Source: Streptomyces minutiscleroticus
GTDB taxonomy: Bacteria; Actinomycetota; Actinomycetes; Streptomycetales; Streptomycetaceae
Assembly: GCF_014650875.1 (NCBI RefSeq)
Contig: NZ_BMVU01000028.1
Location: 1 to 64,000, forward strand
Direction: 5' to 3'
Length of the DNA: 64,000 nucleotides
A program made the translations under genes and the position numbers. The notes beneath the pieces were generated by a model. That model saw only the letters and a program-made list of their open reading frames with translations, was not told the origin of the DNA and did no database searches. Position 1 is the stretch's first letter, and each line of letters opens with the position of its first letter. Shown in pieces: positions 48,565 through 57,029 of this stretch.

Positions 48565-50034
48565 ATGACCCAGACCCGGCTTCCTACGACACGGAAAACC
48601 GGTATCCCCGACCTGCCCGAAGTAGCGATCACGCCTGTCTCCCCCCTGCTGCTGAGCGACACGATCGGAGCGGAGCGGAGCACCGGCCTCGACGCGGCCC
48701 TCGGCGGTCTGCGCGAGGCACTGGGCTCCCGCAGGGTCATCCATGTCAACTCCACCAGGTCGGGGGGCGGGGTGGCGGAGATGCTGCACCGCCTCCTGCG
48801 CTACACCCGCGGGAGCGGCGTCGACGCCCGCTGGTTCACCATCGAGGGCGACCCGCTCTTCTTCGACGTCACCAAGCGCCTCCACCACATGCTCCACGGG
48901 CACGACGCACCCGGCCCCAGCCTCGACCCGTGCGCCGCCGCCCACTACGCGGCGATCAGCGAGCGCAACGCCCGGGCCCTGCTGCGCACGGTGCGCCCCG
49001 GCGACGTGGTCAACCTGCACGATCCACAGGTGGCCGGGTTGACGATCCCGCTGCGCCGGGCGGGAGCGCGCGTGGTGTGGCGCTGTCACATCGGCACCGA
49101 CACGCACAACCAGCACACGGCGCAGGCCTGGGAGTTCCTGCGGCCCTTCCTCGACACCGCGGACGCGTACGTGTTCACCCGGGCCCAGTACGTCCCCGAC
49201 TGGCTGGCCGACCGGGACATCACCGTCATGCCGCCGTCGATCGACCCGCTCTCGGCCAAGAACCGGCCGCTGGAGCCCGGGGCCGCCGCGGCGATCGTCA
49301 CCCGGCTCGGCCTGCGGGCCGGGCCGGACGTCCGGGGCCCGGTCGGCTACCGGCGCGGCGACGGCTCCACCGGCTCCGTCGGCGGCACACCGGTCCGGCT
49401 GGTCAGTATGGCGCCCCCGCCCGCCGACGCGCCGCTCGTCGTGCAGATCTCCCGCTGGGATCCGCTGAAGGACATGGCGGGCGTGATGGCCTCGTTCGCC
49501 GACGGCGGCGGCGGGCTGGACGCGGCGCACCTCGCGCTGGTCGGCCCGGACGTCAGCGGCGTCAGCGACGACCCGGAGGGCGGCCGGGTCTTCGACCGGT
49601 GCGTCGAGCTGTGGCGGCGGCTGCCCGCGCGCGCCCGCTCCCGCGTCCACCTCGTCTGCCTGCCCCTCGCCGACCCCGAGGAGAACGCAGTGATGGTGAG
49701 CGCGGTGCAGTACCAGGCCACCGTCGTGACGCAGAAGAGCATCGCGGAGGGGTTCGGGCTGACCGTGACCGAGGCCATGTGGAAGGGCCGCCCGGTCGTC
49801 GCCAGCGCCGTCGGCGGCATCCGCGACCAGATCCACGACGGCGTCCACGGCCTCCTGCTGCACGACCCGGCCGACCGCGCGGACTTCGTCGCGCGCACCG
49901 GCAGCCTGGTGTCCGGCCCGCAGCGGGCCCGCTCGCTGGGCGAGGGGGCCAGGCGCCGCGCGGGCGAGCACTTCCTCGACGACCGCCAGCTGCGGTCCCA
50001 GGCCGCGCTCTACAGCAGGCTCGCGGCCGCCTGA
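48565..50034 (+). CDS. treT: Trehalose glycosyltransferring synthase (TreT-like GT4)
   Basis: 489 aa, ATG with GGAAGGA upstream. The signature VIHVNSTRSGGGVAEML (about 58-74) and WFTIEGDPLFFDVTKRLHHMLHG (read in two parts) are typical of TreT/trehalose phosphorylase-like GT4 enzymes; the C-terminal Rossmann lobe has the nucleotide-sugar site SIAEGFGLTVTEAMWKGRPVVAS with the E-x7-E motif. An insert at about 250-285 (DVRGPVGYRRGDGSTGS) is unusual. TreT makes trehalose from ADP-/UDP-glucose and glucose. It may support osmoprotection or spore reserves. Single gene. Confidence 0.88.
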   Translation: MTQTRLPTTRKTGIPDLPEVAITPVSPLLLSDTIGAERSTGLDAALGGLREALGSRRVIHVNSTRSGGGVAEMLHRLLRYTRGSGVDARWFTIEGDPLFFDVTKRLHHMLHGHDAPGPSLDPCAAAHYAAISERNARALLRTVRPGDVVNLHDPQVAGLTIPLRRAGARVVWRCHIGTDTHNQHTAQAWEFLRPFLDTADAYVFTRAQYVPDWLADRDITVMPPSIDPLSAKNRPLEPGAAAAIVTRLGLRAGPDVRGPVGYRRGDGSTGSVGGTPVRLVSMAPPPADAPLVVQISRWDPLKDMAGVMASFADGGGGLDAAHLALVGPDVSGVSDDPEGGRVFDRCVELWRRLPARARSRVHLVCLPLADPEENAVMVSAVQYQATVVTQKSIAEGFGLTVTEAMWKGRPVVASAVGGIRDQIHDGVHGLLLHDPADRADFVARTGSLVSGPQRARSLGEGARRRAGEHFLDDRQLRSQAALYSRLAAA

Positions 50035-50158
50035 CCGGCCGGGGCGGGCGCCGCCGGCCCGGTCACGGACCGGTGTCCGCCCCTTCCCCGGCCGGGCGGC
50101 GCGCCGTACGGCCGGAGGACCACGACGGGACCACCACGAGCGACGACAGGAGAGCGTC

Positions 50159-50689
50159 ATGGTGCGCAAGAAGACGGAAGGCAGCGAGGAGCAGCGCCGG
50201 GCGGCGGCCCTGGAGGCCCGCCGCGCGGACGAGCTGCCGAGCGAGCGCCAGGCCACCACGGGGGCGTCCAAGCAGCGGACGCACCTGACCGGGCGGGACG
50301 CGCTGGACCACGAGGAGCGGACCGGCACCGTGCACCGCGGCAAGCAGCAGTGGCCGCCGCCCGGTCTCACCGAGGAGCGCGGGGAGCCCGTCCCCGACCG
50401 GACGTTCACCGACCGGACCGGCGACGCGTACACGGCCGAGCACGAGCGGGTCTTCGGCGCCCTGGCCGCGGCCCAGGAGGAGAACGGCGGCGAGGCCGTC
50501 TTCCTGGACGTGGTGGCCCGCGGGGCCGGCCTGCCGCAGGAGCGGACCCGGGCCCTCCTGCACGACCTGATGGAGGTCCACCGCCTGGTCACCGAGCTGG
50601 CGGCGCCCGACAACCCCGACCAGGGCCCGCGCTACGAGACCAGGCCCGGTCTGACGTCGATCAACACCCACCACCGGGGCGGGGCGTGA
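50159..50689 (+). CDS. Conserved hypothetical protein with winged-helix-like C-terminus
   Basis: 176 aa with AGGAGA before the ATG. The N-terminal 90 residues are highly charged and probably disordered (EGSEEQRRAAALEARRADEL, TGRDALDHEERTGTVHRGKQQ). The C-terminal part (about 95-160; EHERVFGALAAAQEENGG, FLDVVARGAGLPQERTRALLHDLMEVHRLV) looks like a small helical/winged-helix domain that could bind DNA. I do not recognise a named family beyond similar streptomycete proteins. Neighbours are monocistronic, giving no further hint. Confidence 0.72.
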   Translation: MVRKKTEGSEEQRRAAALEARRADELPSERQATTGASKQRTHLTGRDALDHEERTGTVHRGKQQWPPPGLTEERGEPVPDRTFTDRTGDAYTAEHERVFGALAAAQEENGGEAVFLDVVARGAGLPQERTRALLHDLMEVHRLVTELAAPDNPDQGPRYETRPGLTSINTHHRGGA

Positions 50690-50953
50690 CCCGGGACACG
50701 ACCGGGCCGCCCGGGTCCGCCCCCGGGACGGCACCGGCGCCCGTGACGGCACCGTGTCACGGCGGAGCCCCCTGACGCGGCGGCGTCCCGCGTCCGCCGG
50801 TCCGGGGCCCGGCCGGACCGGGGCCCGCCGTTTCGTACGCCACTGCGGAGCCCGTCGTTTCGTACGCCGCCGCGGGGCACTCGCCCCGTGTGCCCCGGCC
50901 CCGTCCCGGCCGGGCCGGTGACGGGCGGCGCACCGCCCGGGCAGGAGGTTGCC

Positions 50954-51232
50954 ATGAGTACGTCCCGCCTCCGGGACCGTTCCGGATCGGAGCACGTCAC
51001 CGCGCGGTCGGCGCTCGGACTGCGGCTGCTGCTGTCCGCCGTCTTCGCGCCCCTCTTCCTGGCGGCCTGCGGGCTGCTGGCCTGGTGGTCGGCCGGGTCC
51101 GACGCCGATTCCGCGCCGAGCGACACCGTGACGGCCGTCCTGTCGGCCGTGTGCGGGGTCCTGTTCCTCGTCGCGGTCGCGGACCTCGCCGTCCTGGTGC
51201 GCCGCAGGTCGCGCGCGGGGCACGGCGCATAG
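50954..51232 (+). CDS. DUF6343-like small membrane protein
   Basis: 92 aa, ATG with AGGAGGTT upstream. Two transmembrane helices (about 23-45 and 61-81) and the N-terminal phrase RSGSEHVTARSALGLRLLLS that marks this family in Streptomyces. Function unknown. It is followed by a very strong bidirectional hairpin. Confidence 0.82.
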   Translation: MSTSRLRDRSGSEHVTARSALGLRLLLSAVFAPLFLAACGLLAWWSAGSDADSAPSDTVTAVLSAVCGVLFLVAVADLAVLVRRRSRAGHGA

Positions 51233-51236
51233 GGGA

Positions 51237-51293
51237 GCACGCCGGGCGGGGGCGGGCGGGCCGGTGCGGTCCGCCCGCCCCCGCCCGGCGTGC
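51237..51293. terminator. Perfect 23-bp hairpin between convergent genes
   Basis: Arms 51237-51259 and 51271-51293 pair without mismatch, 11-nt loop. It is the longest perfect stem in the window, 5 bp after the DUF6343 stop and 5 bp from the DUF2267 stop. Confidence 0.85.
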
Positions 51294-51297
51294 CCGT

Positions 51298-51714
51298 TCA
51301 GACGTCGGGGTCGTCGGCCCTGCCGACGGGCAGCAGTTCGCGGATGTCCGGGGGCAGCGCCCGCGCGATCCGCTCCATCAGCTCCGGCGCGACCGCCGCG
51401 TCCAGCACCTCCAGCACGGCGGCGGACTCCCGCACCGCGTGGTCCTCGTCCGTGCCGGCGCGGGCCGCCACGCCCCCGGCGAACACCGTCGCGTCGAATC
51501 CCTCTCCCGCGGTCGAGGAGCGGACCCGGTCCTCGTCGGCGGCGACCACCGAGCCCAGCGCCGGCGGGAGCTGGGCCGCCAGGTGGTCGGCGAGTCCTCC
51601 GGGGACGCGTTCGGCCAGCGTGGTCAGCACCGCACGCGTCACGTGCTCGGCGGAGCCGCGGTCCGGCAGCTGGGCGAGCGCCTGGACCTTGCCTATCAGT
51701 TCGTCGTGGTGCAC
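51298..51714 (-). CDS. DUF2267 domain protein
   Basis: 138 aa from GTG 51714 (VHHDELIGKVQALAQL); a GTG three codons upstream is also possible. A DUF2267 helical domain covers almost the whole protein (EHVTRAVLTTLAERVPGGLADHLAAQLP, with a second repeat AVLEVLDAAVAPELMERIARALP; each read separately). Function unknown; often found beside CBS or stress genes. Short direct repeats of GGTTCTCAC lie just upstream (51715-51751). Confidence 0.85.
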   Translation of the reverse strand: MHHDELIGKVQALAQLPDRGSAEHVTRAVLTTLAERVPGGLADHLAAQLPPALGSVVAADEDRVRSSTAGEGFDATVFAGGVAARAGTDEDHAVRESAAVLEVLDAAVAPELMERIARALPPDIRELLPVGRADDPDV

Positions 51715-52089
51715 GGTTCTCACGTCCTCGTTCTCACGGTTCTCACGGTGCGTCACCGCCGTACGCGGTCCGTACGCCGTCCGGACGCCCGGCACCCGGC
51801 GTACGTGCACGTACACGCGCGCCGAGTACCCCTCGCCGCGCGGTCGACCGGGCCCCCTCCCGGACACGGCCGGCGCCGCCCTGCACCACGTACGGCGGCA
51901 CCTGCCCCGGCGCGTCGTCCTCGGTGTCCCCGCGGGCAGTCCGCGCGCGGTCGGGGCGCTGCGGGGGAGCACCACGGCGCCGGTCCGACGGTCCGGGACC
52001 GGTGCGGGCGCCGGTCCCGGGCGGCCGGATCCCGTGTCCCGGCGGGCCGGAAAGCGCGCTTGTGGCGTGATCACCCGCGCATGGATACT
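51715..52089. other. Divergent region between DUF2267 and tatA
   Basis: 375 bp with no supported gene. Carries the DUF2267 promoter and, at its right edge, the tatA operator palindrome. GGTTCTCAC-like repeats occur at the left edge. Confidence 0.45.
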
Positions 52090-52105
52090 TCTACAGCGAT
52101 GTAGA
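52090..52105. promoter_or_regulatory. 16-bp palindromic operator candidate (TCTACAGCGATGTAGA)
   Basis: Perfect 6-bp arms with a 4-bp centre, 66 bp upstream of tatA and about 515 bp upstream of the blaI-like gene. Same architecture as 4369-4384 and 55199-55214. A TACGAT (52122-52127) just downstream could be the -10 box, placing the palindrome over the -35 region. Confidence 0.65.
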
Positions 52106-52171
52106 CAACCGAGGGGCGACCGGTACGATCGACCCATCGGCCACCCTCGGTCCCGGGAGAGAGCAGACCTG

Positions 52172-52402
52172 ATGTTCGGCTTGAGTGAACTGGCCCTGAT
52201 CCTCGTCGTCGTCGCGGTGGTCCTCGCGGTGAAGAGGCTGCCCGAGCTGACGCGTTCGGCCGGCAAGGCCGCCCGCATCCTCAAGAGCGAGGCGCGGGCG
52301 ATGAAGGAGCAGGACGCCGCCCCCGCCGCGGCGGCCCCGGCGGACCGCGTGGTGGTCCAGGGCACCGTCGTCGACCGGGACACCCCCTCCCCCCGTTCCT
52401 GA
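52172..52402 (+). CDS. tatA: TatA-type twin-arginine translocase subunit
   Basis: 76 aa. It starts MFGLSELALILVVVAVVLAVKRLPEL: one transmembrane helix, a hinge (KRLPEL, where most TatA proteins have GxxKLPEL), then an amphipathic helix (TRSAGKAARILKSEARAMKEQD) and a variable acidic tail. TatA oligomerises to form the Tat pore. It is a stand-alone paralogue rather than part of tatAC. The palindrome upstream suggests stress-inducible expression together with terD and spo0M. Confidence 0.9.
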   Translation: MFGLSELALILVVVAVVLAVKRLPELTRSAGKAARILKSEARAMKEQDAAPAAAAPADRVVVQGTVVDRDTPSPRS

Positions 52403-52619
52403 GCGGTCCGCCCTCCCCCGTCCCCGGCCGGTCCGCCCTCCGGCCCCCGGCGGGCACGGCTCCGGTCCGGCCGGGCCCGCCGGCCGCGGCGTGCGGCCGT
52501 ACGGGCGACGGCGGCCCCCCTCCCCCGGTCCCGCGCCCGTCAGGTGCGTCCGGGGGATTCGGGCATCTATACGATGTCCGATCGGGAAACGGACAGCGGC
52601 GGAAAGGAGACAGGACGTG

Positions 52620-53009
52620 ATGACGGACCACCCGCAGCGTCCCCGACGGCGGGGACAGGGCGAGCTGGAGGCGCTGGTCCTGTCGGCGCTGCGCGAGGCG
52701 GAGGGCCCCGCGACGGCCGGCTGGGTGCAGGAGCGCCTGGGCGGCGGCCTCGCCTACACGACGGTGATCACGATCCTGACCCGGCTCCTCGACAAGGGCG
52801 CCGTGAGCCGGGAGCGGGCCGGGCGGTCCTTCGCCTGGACCCCGGCCGCGGACCAGGCCGGGCTCGCCGCGCGCAAGATGCGCAAGGTGCTCGACGGCGA
52901 GAGCGACCGCGAGGCGGTGCTGGCCAGCTTCGTCACCGGCCTCGGCCCCGACGACGAGCGGCTGCTGCGGGACCTGCTCGGGCAGACGAGGAGCGAAGGG
53001 GACGACTGA
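52620..53009 (+). CDS. BlaI/MecI/CopY-family repressor
   Basis: 129 aa (a GTG directly before the ATG is also possible; GGAGACAGGA upstream). Winged helix: RRRGQGELEALVLSALREAEGPATAGWVQERL, then LAYTTVITILTRLLDKGAVSRERAG, with the family TTV..L..L.DKG.V core; a C-terminal dimerisation helix follows (DREAVLASFVTGLGPDDERLLRDLL). It is followed 6 bp later by an M56 protease gene, the standard BlaI-BlaR-like pair in actinomycetes. It is expected to be inactivated by, or with, the M56 protease. Its operators are predicted to be the TCTACA palindromes. Confidence 0.93.
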   Translation: MTDHPQRPRRRGQGELEALVLSALREAEGPATAGWVQERLGGGLAYTTVITILTRLLDKGAVSRERAGRSFAWTPAADQAGLAARKMRKVLDGESDREAVLASFVTGLGPDDERLLRDLLGQTRSEGDD

Positions 53010-53015
53010 CGGCTC

Positions 53016-53948
53016 ATGGGGGTCTTCGTCTTTCTGCCGCTGGTACTGCCGCTGACCGCGTGGCCGATCGCGCGGCTGGCCGAACTGCATCTGCATCCGC
53101 GCACCGCGACCCGGCTGCTGACCGCCGTGGCGGTGGTGATGGCCCTGTGCAGCACGGTGTGCCTCGGACTGCTGATGGTGGTCGGGACCGCGCAGCTGCC
53201 GGGCAACCCGCTGCCCGACGGGTGGTCGGACCCCGAGGTCCGCGAGGCCGTGCCGTACGACGAGGTGGCGGGCAAGATCGCCATTCCTGCGCTGCTGGCG
53301 GTGGTCCTGGCCTGCGGCCGGACGCTGTGGCGGCACTCCCGTACGCACCGCAGGGCGCACCGGGCGCTGGCCGGGCTGCCGCGCACCGAGGTGGTGGTGC
53401 TGCCCGACGAGGCTCCGTACGCGTACGCGCTGCCCGGCGGCCGCCGCGGGCGCGTGATGGTCACCACGGCCCTGCTGTCCTGTCTCGAACCGGCCGAGCG
53501 GCGGGCGCTGTTCGCGCACGAGCGGGCGCACCTGGCCCGCCGGCACCACCGTTTCCTGATCGCCGTGCAGCTCGCCGCGCGTGCCAATCCGTTCCTGCGC
53601 CCGCTGCGCACGGCCGTGTCCTACACGGCGGAGCGCTGGGCGGACGAGGACGCGGCGCAGGCCGTCGGCAGCCGCCGGGCCGTGGCGACCGCGATCGGCA
53701 AGGCGGCGCTCGTGTCGCGGGGCACCCCGGTGCCCACCCTGGCCGGGCTCGCCGCGCCGGGACCGGTGCCGCGCCGGGTGGCGGCCCTGCTGGGGCCCGC
53801 CCCCACGGGGCGCAGCTGGCCGCCGGTGTTCACCTCGGTGGGCCTGGCGGCGTGGGGCGCGGCGGCCGGGGCGGCCGCGTCGGCGATGTCGTCCGCCAAC
53901 TCCGCCGTCAGCATGTTCTTCATCCTGCACGCCGCCACGCCGCTGTGA
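53016..53948 (+). CDS. M56-family membrane metalloprotease (BlaR-like, without sensor domain)
   Basis: 310 aa with about four transmembrane helices. The zinc site HERAH (HExxH) is in ALFAHERAHLARRHHRFL at about residue 167, with the third ligand in YTAERWADEDAA. It lacks the penicillin-binding sensor domain of BlaR1/MecR1, as is usual for actinobacterial M56 proteins. It is translated just after the BlaI-like gene (6-bp gap), so it should be the protease of a BlaI relay that responds to envelope or redox stress. Confidence 0.93.
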   Translation: MGVFVFLPLVLPLTAWPIARLAELHLHPRTATRLLTAVAVVMALCSTVCLGLLMVVGTAQLPGNPLPDGWSDPEVREAVPYDEVAGKIAIPALLAVVLACGRTLWRHSRTHRRAHRALAGLPRTEVVVLPDEAPYAYALPGGRRGRVMVTTALLSCLEPAERRALFAHERAHLARRHHRFLIAVQLAARANPFLRPLRTAVSYTAERWADEDAAQAVGSRRAVATAIGKAALVSRGTPVPTLAGLAAPGPVPRRVAALLGPAPTGRSWPPVFTSVGLAAWGAAAGAAASAMSSANSAVSMFFILHAATPL

Positions 53949-54136
53949 GCCGGGCGGGGCACCGGGCGTCCGTGGGACCGGGAGGGGGTGCGGCCCGTCA
54001 CGGCTCGCACCCCCTCCCCCTCACCGCCGGCCGCGGACCTCGCCGGTCCCCGGCCGGGTCGGGCCGGGACGGCGCCGGTGCCGGCCCCCTGGACCCCGAC
54101 GCCGCGGTGCCCGCCCTCCGGGCGGACGCGGGAAGA

Positions 54137-54161
54137 CGTCGGAGGACCTGGTCCTCCGACG
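54137..54161. terminator. 11-bp hairpin between M56 and spo0M
   Basis: CGTCGGAGGAC and GTCCTCCGACG pair perfectly around CTG, just before the spo0M stop at 54168 and 189 bp after the M56 stop. Confidence 0.7.
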
Positions 54162-54167
54162 GAGGGC

Positions 54168-55181
54168 CTAGTCCTCGCCGCCCTCGTCGTCGCCCTCGAA
54201 GAAGTCGCCGACCTCGTCCACGACCTCGGCCGCCACCATGCCGCCGACGACCCCGACCGCGAGCCCGGCCGCGCCCGCCGCGACGGCCGTGCCCATGCCG
54301 GGTCCCGAGCGGTGGCCTTCGTGGTGGTGCTCGTCGTACCCGTGGTGGCCGCCGTGGTGAGCGCCGTACGGGTCCGCGTACCCGTACGCGGCCTGCGCGC
54401 CGTAGGACGCCCGGTGCTCGACGAGCTGCCGGATCCAGCCGTCGACGACCGCGTTCCAGTCCTGGTGCGCGACGCCGTCGTGCGCGACGGTGAAGCGGGT
54501 CAGCGCGTCGTGCCCGGCGGAGAGGAGGCCACCGCGCTTGTCGGCCTCCAGGACCACCTCCATGCCGCCGGGGTGGGCGAGGAAGGTCACCTCGACCTCG
54601 TTCACCTGCTGCGCGTACTGCGGGGGCGGGAGCAGCTCGATCTCCTGGTAGAAGGGGAGCTGCTGGCCGGTGCCGCCGATGCGCCCGTACTCCAGGTCCG
54701 CGGACCGGAAGCCGAAGCCGAGCTGCCCCAGGGCCTCCAGGACCGCCTCCTGCGCGGGCAGCGGCGCGACGCTCAACCGGTCGAGGTCGCCCTTGTCCCT
54801 GGCGCCCGCCACCGACAGCTCGGTGCGCACGCCGAGGACGATGCCCAGGTCCTGGCCGTACAGCTCCGTGACGGGCGTCTCCCACGGCAGTGTCACACTG
54901 AACGGCACGCTGCGCAGTTCGCCCTCGGCGAGCCGGAAGCCGCCGCCGACGGTGAAGCGCTCGAAGGCGACGACGCCCTCGCTCTCGCCGTCCTCGTGCT
55001 CGGCCTCGACCCGCGCCACCAGCTCCAGCGTGATGTGCTCGATGTCGAAGTCCGCGGTGCCGCCCTTGAGGTGGACCCGGCCGGTGAGCGCGGCGCCGGG
55101 CCGGGCCGCCCCCGCGTCGAGGACCGTGTCGACGGTGGGGCCGCCCACGCCGAGCGAGCCGAGCAGTCGTTTGAACACCAT
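54168..55181 (-). CDS. Spo0M-like sporulation-control protein
   Basis: 337 aa from the ATG at 55181, with AAGGAG upstream; an in-frame GTG at 55193 is too close to that site. The arrestin-like Spo0M core spans about 1-235 (MVFKRLLGSLGVGGPTVDTVL, LTGRVHLKGG, SVTLPWETPVTELYGQ, DLGIVLGVRTEL). Then come a His/Tyr/Gly-rich stretch (YGAHHGGHHGYDEHHHEGH) that could bind metal, and a hydrophobic Gly/Ala/Val helix plus acidic tail. Spo0M affects sporulation timing in Bacillus; its role in Streptomyces is poorly defined. A TCTACA palindrome lies 18 bp upstream of the start. Confidence 0.9.
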   Translation of the reverse strand: MVFKRLLGSLGVGGPTVDTVLDAGAARPGAALTGRVHLKGGTADFDIEHITLELVARVEAEHEDGESEGVVAFERFTVGGGFRLAEGELRSVPFSVTLPWETPVTELYGQDLGIVLGVRTELSVAGARDKGDLDRLSVAPLPAQEAVLEALGQLGFGFRSADLEYGRIGGTGQQLPFYQEIELLPPPQYAQQVNEVEVTFLAHPGGMEVVLEADKRGGLLSAGHDALTRFTVAHDGVAHQDWNAVVDGWIRQLVEHRASYGAQAAYGYADPYGAHHGGHHGYDEHHHEGHRSGPGMGTAVAAGAAGLAVGVVGGMVAAEVVDEVGDFFEGDDEGGED

Positions 55182-55198
55182 GGTGGCGTCCACTCCTT

Positions 55199-55214
55199 TC
55201 TACAAACAAGTAGA
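55199..55214. promoter_or_regulatory. 16-bp palindromic operator candidate (TCTACAAACAAGTAGA)
   Basis: Perfect 5-bp outer arms and the same total length as the terD and tatA sites. It ends 18 bp before the spo0M start codon, next to the ribosome site, so binding would block transcription near the start point. Confidence 0.6.
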
Positions 55215-55646
55215 AGCATAAGGGTGTTGGGGCCCGCACGGGGACCGTCCGCGGCGCGCGGCCGAAAGGACACCGGAGGGCGGACGCCGTGCTCGGGTCC
55301 CCGCTCCGCCCCCGGACGCCGCCATGTTCCGGACGCGCACCGGTCCTCGCCCCGGGCACGGCCGTGGTGCCGAGCACGCCGGTCCGCAGACGGCGGTCGT
55401 GAGCGGGGACACGCGCGCGACGCCGGGTCCCGCCCGGACGCTGCCGCTGCCCGCCGCCCTGGGCGGTGTGCGGATCGAGGGCCCCGCCGACGTCCTCCTG
55501 GAACGGCCGCCCGACCTGGAACAAGACGTCCGCGGGCCCCTCCTCGCCGCCGGTCACGGCCCCGCCGCGACCGCGGCCCCGGGCGGGAGCCTGTGATCCC
55601 CCGCGCACACGGTTTCCCACCGTGCGCGCGGGCTACTCGGCGCCCC
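55215..55646. other. Divergent region between spo0M and the APC permease
   Basis: 432 bp. A 90-codon ATG ORF (55324-55596) exists but has no ribosome site, no recognisable domain and an unremarkable codon pattern, so I do not call it. No clear promoter elements for the permease are visible. Confidence 0.4.
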
Positions 55647-57029
55647 ATGACCGATGACCAGATGGCGCGGCCGCGGACGGACGCGCCGCGCGACCGGCTC
55701 GCGCCCGCCCTCTCGACGCGCCTGCTGTACTTCTTCATCCTCGGCGACGTGCTCGGAGCCGGCGTGTACGTACTGGTGGGGCAGATCGTCGACGCCTCCG
55801 GCGGGGCGGTGTGGGTGCCGCTGCTCGTGGCCCTGGTCCTGGCCCTGCTGACGGCGGCCTCGTACGCCGAGCTGGCGACGAAGTACCCGCGCGCGGGCGG
55901 CGCCGCCCACTACACGACCCGGGCGTACGGCCCCTTCACGGGCTTCCTGGCCGGGTACTGCATGCTGGCGGCCGGGATCGTCTCGGTCGGCGCGCTCGCC
56001 CGCGGCTTCGCCGGCGACTACCTGCGGGCCTTCGTCACCCTGCCGGTGCCGCTGGTCGTCGTGGTGTTCCTGGTCGCGCTGGCCCTGCTGAACGCGCGCG
56101 GCATCAAGGAGTCCACCCGCGCCAACGCCGTCGCCACCGTCGTCGAGGTGGGCGGGCTGCTGGTCGTCGTCGCGCTGGGCGCGTGGATCGTGCTGCGCGG
56201 CGACGGCCGCTTCGACGCGCTGACCGACCTGGGCACCCCGGAGAAGGGCGCCGCCGCCGCGGTGCTCAGCGGCGCCGTCCTCGCCTACTACTCGTTCGTC
56301 GGCTTCGAGACCTCCGTCAACGTCGCCGAGGAGACGCGGGACCCGGCGCGCTCCTATCCGCGCGCCCTGTTCGGCGCGCTCGGCACCGCCGGACTGGTCT
56401 ACGTGCTGGTCGGGCTCGCCGCGACCGTGGCCGTCCCCGCGAGCACCCTGGCCGGCTCCAGCGGTCCACTGCTGGAGGTGGTCAGAGCGGCCGGGGGCGT
56501 ACCGGAGCGGCTGTTCAGCGTGATCGCCCTGGTCGCCGTCGCCAACGGGGCGCTGCTCACCGGCATCATGGCCTCCCGGCTGGCCTTCGGCATGGCCCGC
56601 GACGGGCTGCTGCCGCGGACGCTGGCGAAGGTCCTGCCCCGGCGCCGCACCCCGTGGGCCGCCATCGCGGCCACCACCGCCCTGTCCCTGCTGCTCGCCC
56701 TGACCGGCGACGTCGAGACGCTCGCCGCCACCCTCGTCCTCCTGCTGCTGATCGTGTTCTTCCTGGTGAACACCGCGGCGCTGGTGCTGCGCCGCGAGCG
56801 CGTCGACCACCCGTGCTTCCGGGTGCCGGCCGTCGTGCCCGTGCTGGGCGCGGCCTCCTGCGTGCTGCTGGCCACGCGCGTCGAGGCCGACGTGTGGCGG
56901 CACGGCCTGGCCGTCCTGGCCGTGGGCGTCGTCCCGGCCCTGGTCGCGGCGCGCCGCCACGGGCGGGCGGACGAGCGGGCCCGAGCCGGGGCGCCGGCCG
57001 TCATCCGTCGTCGCGGATCCCGGAGATGA
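55647..57029 (+). CDS. APC-superfamily amino acid permease
   Basis: 460 aa, 12 predicted transmembrane helices. The first helix carries the APC substrate motif GDVLGAGVYVLVGQ, and helix 6 reads LAYYSFVGFETSVNVAEETRDP, typical of the cationic-amino-acid/basic permease groups. Substrate unknown. Its 3' end overlaps the convergent gene at 57001 by 29 bp. The start ATG lacks a strong ribosome site, possibly a leaderless transcript. Confidence 0.92.
   Translation: MTDDQMARPRTDAPRDRLAPALSTRLLYFFILGDVLGAGVYVLVGQIVDASGGAVWVPLLVALVLALLTAASYAELATKYPRAGGAAHYTTRAYGPFTGFLAGYCMLAAGIVSVGALARGFAGDYLRAFVTLPVPLVVVVFLVALALLNARGIKESTRANAVATVVEVGGLLVVVALGAWIVLRGDGRFDALTDLGTPEKGAAAAVLSGAVLAYYSFVGFETSVNVAEETRDPARSYPRALFGALGTAGLVYVLVGLAATVAVPASTLAGSSGPLLEVVRAAGGVPERLFSVIALVAVANGALLTGIMASRLAFGMARDGLLPRTLAKVLPRRRTPWAAIAATTALSLLLALTGDVETLAATLVLLLLIVFFLVNTAALVLRRERVDHPCFRVPAVVPVLGAASCVLLATRVEADVWRHGLAVLAVGVVPALVAARRHGRADERARAGAPAVIRRRGSRR

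Noticed and set aside
55324..55596. 90-codon ORF between spo0M and the permease
   Set aside because: No ribosome site, no recognisable domain and no conserved-looking segments.
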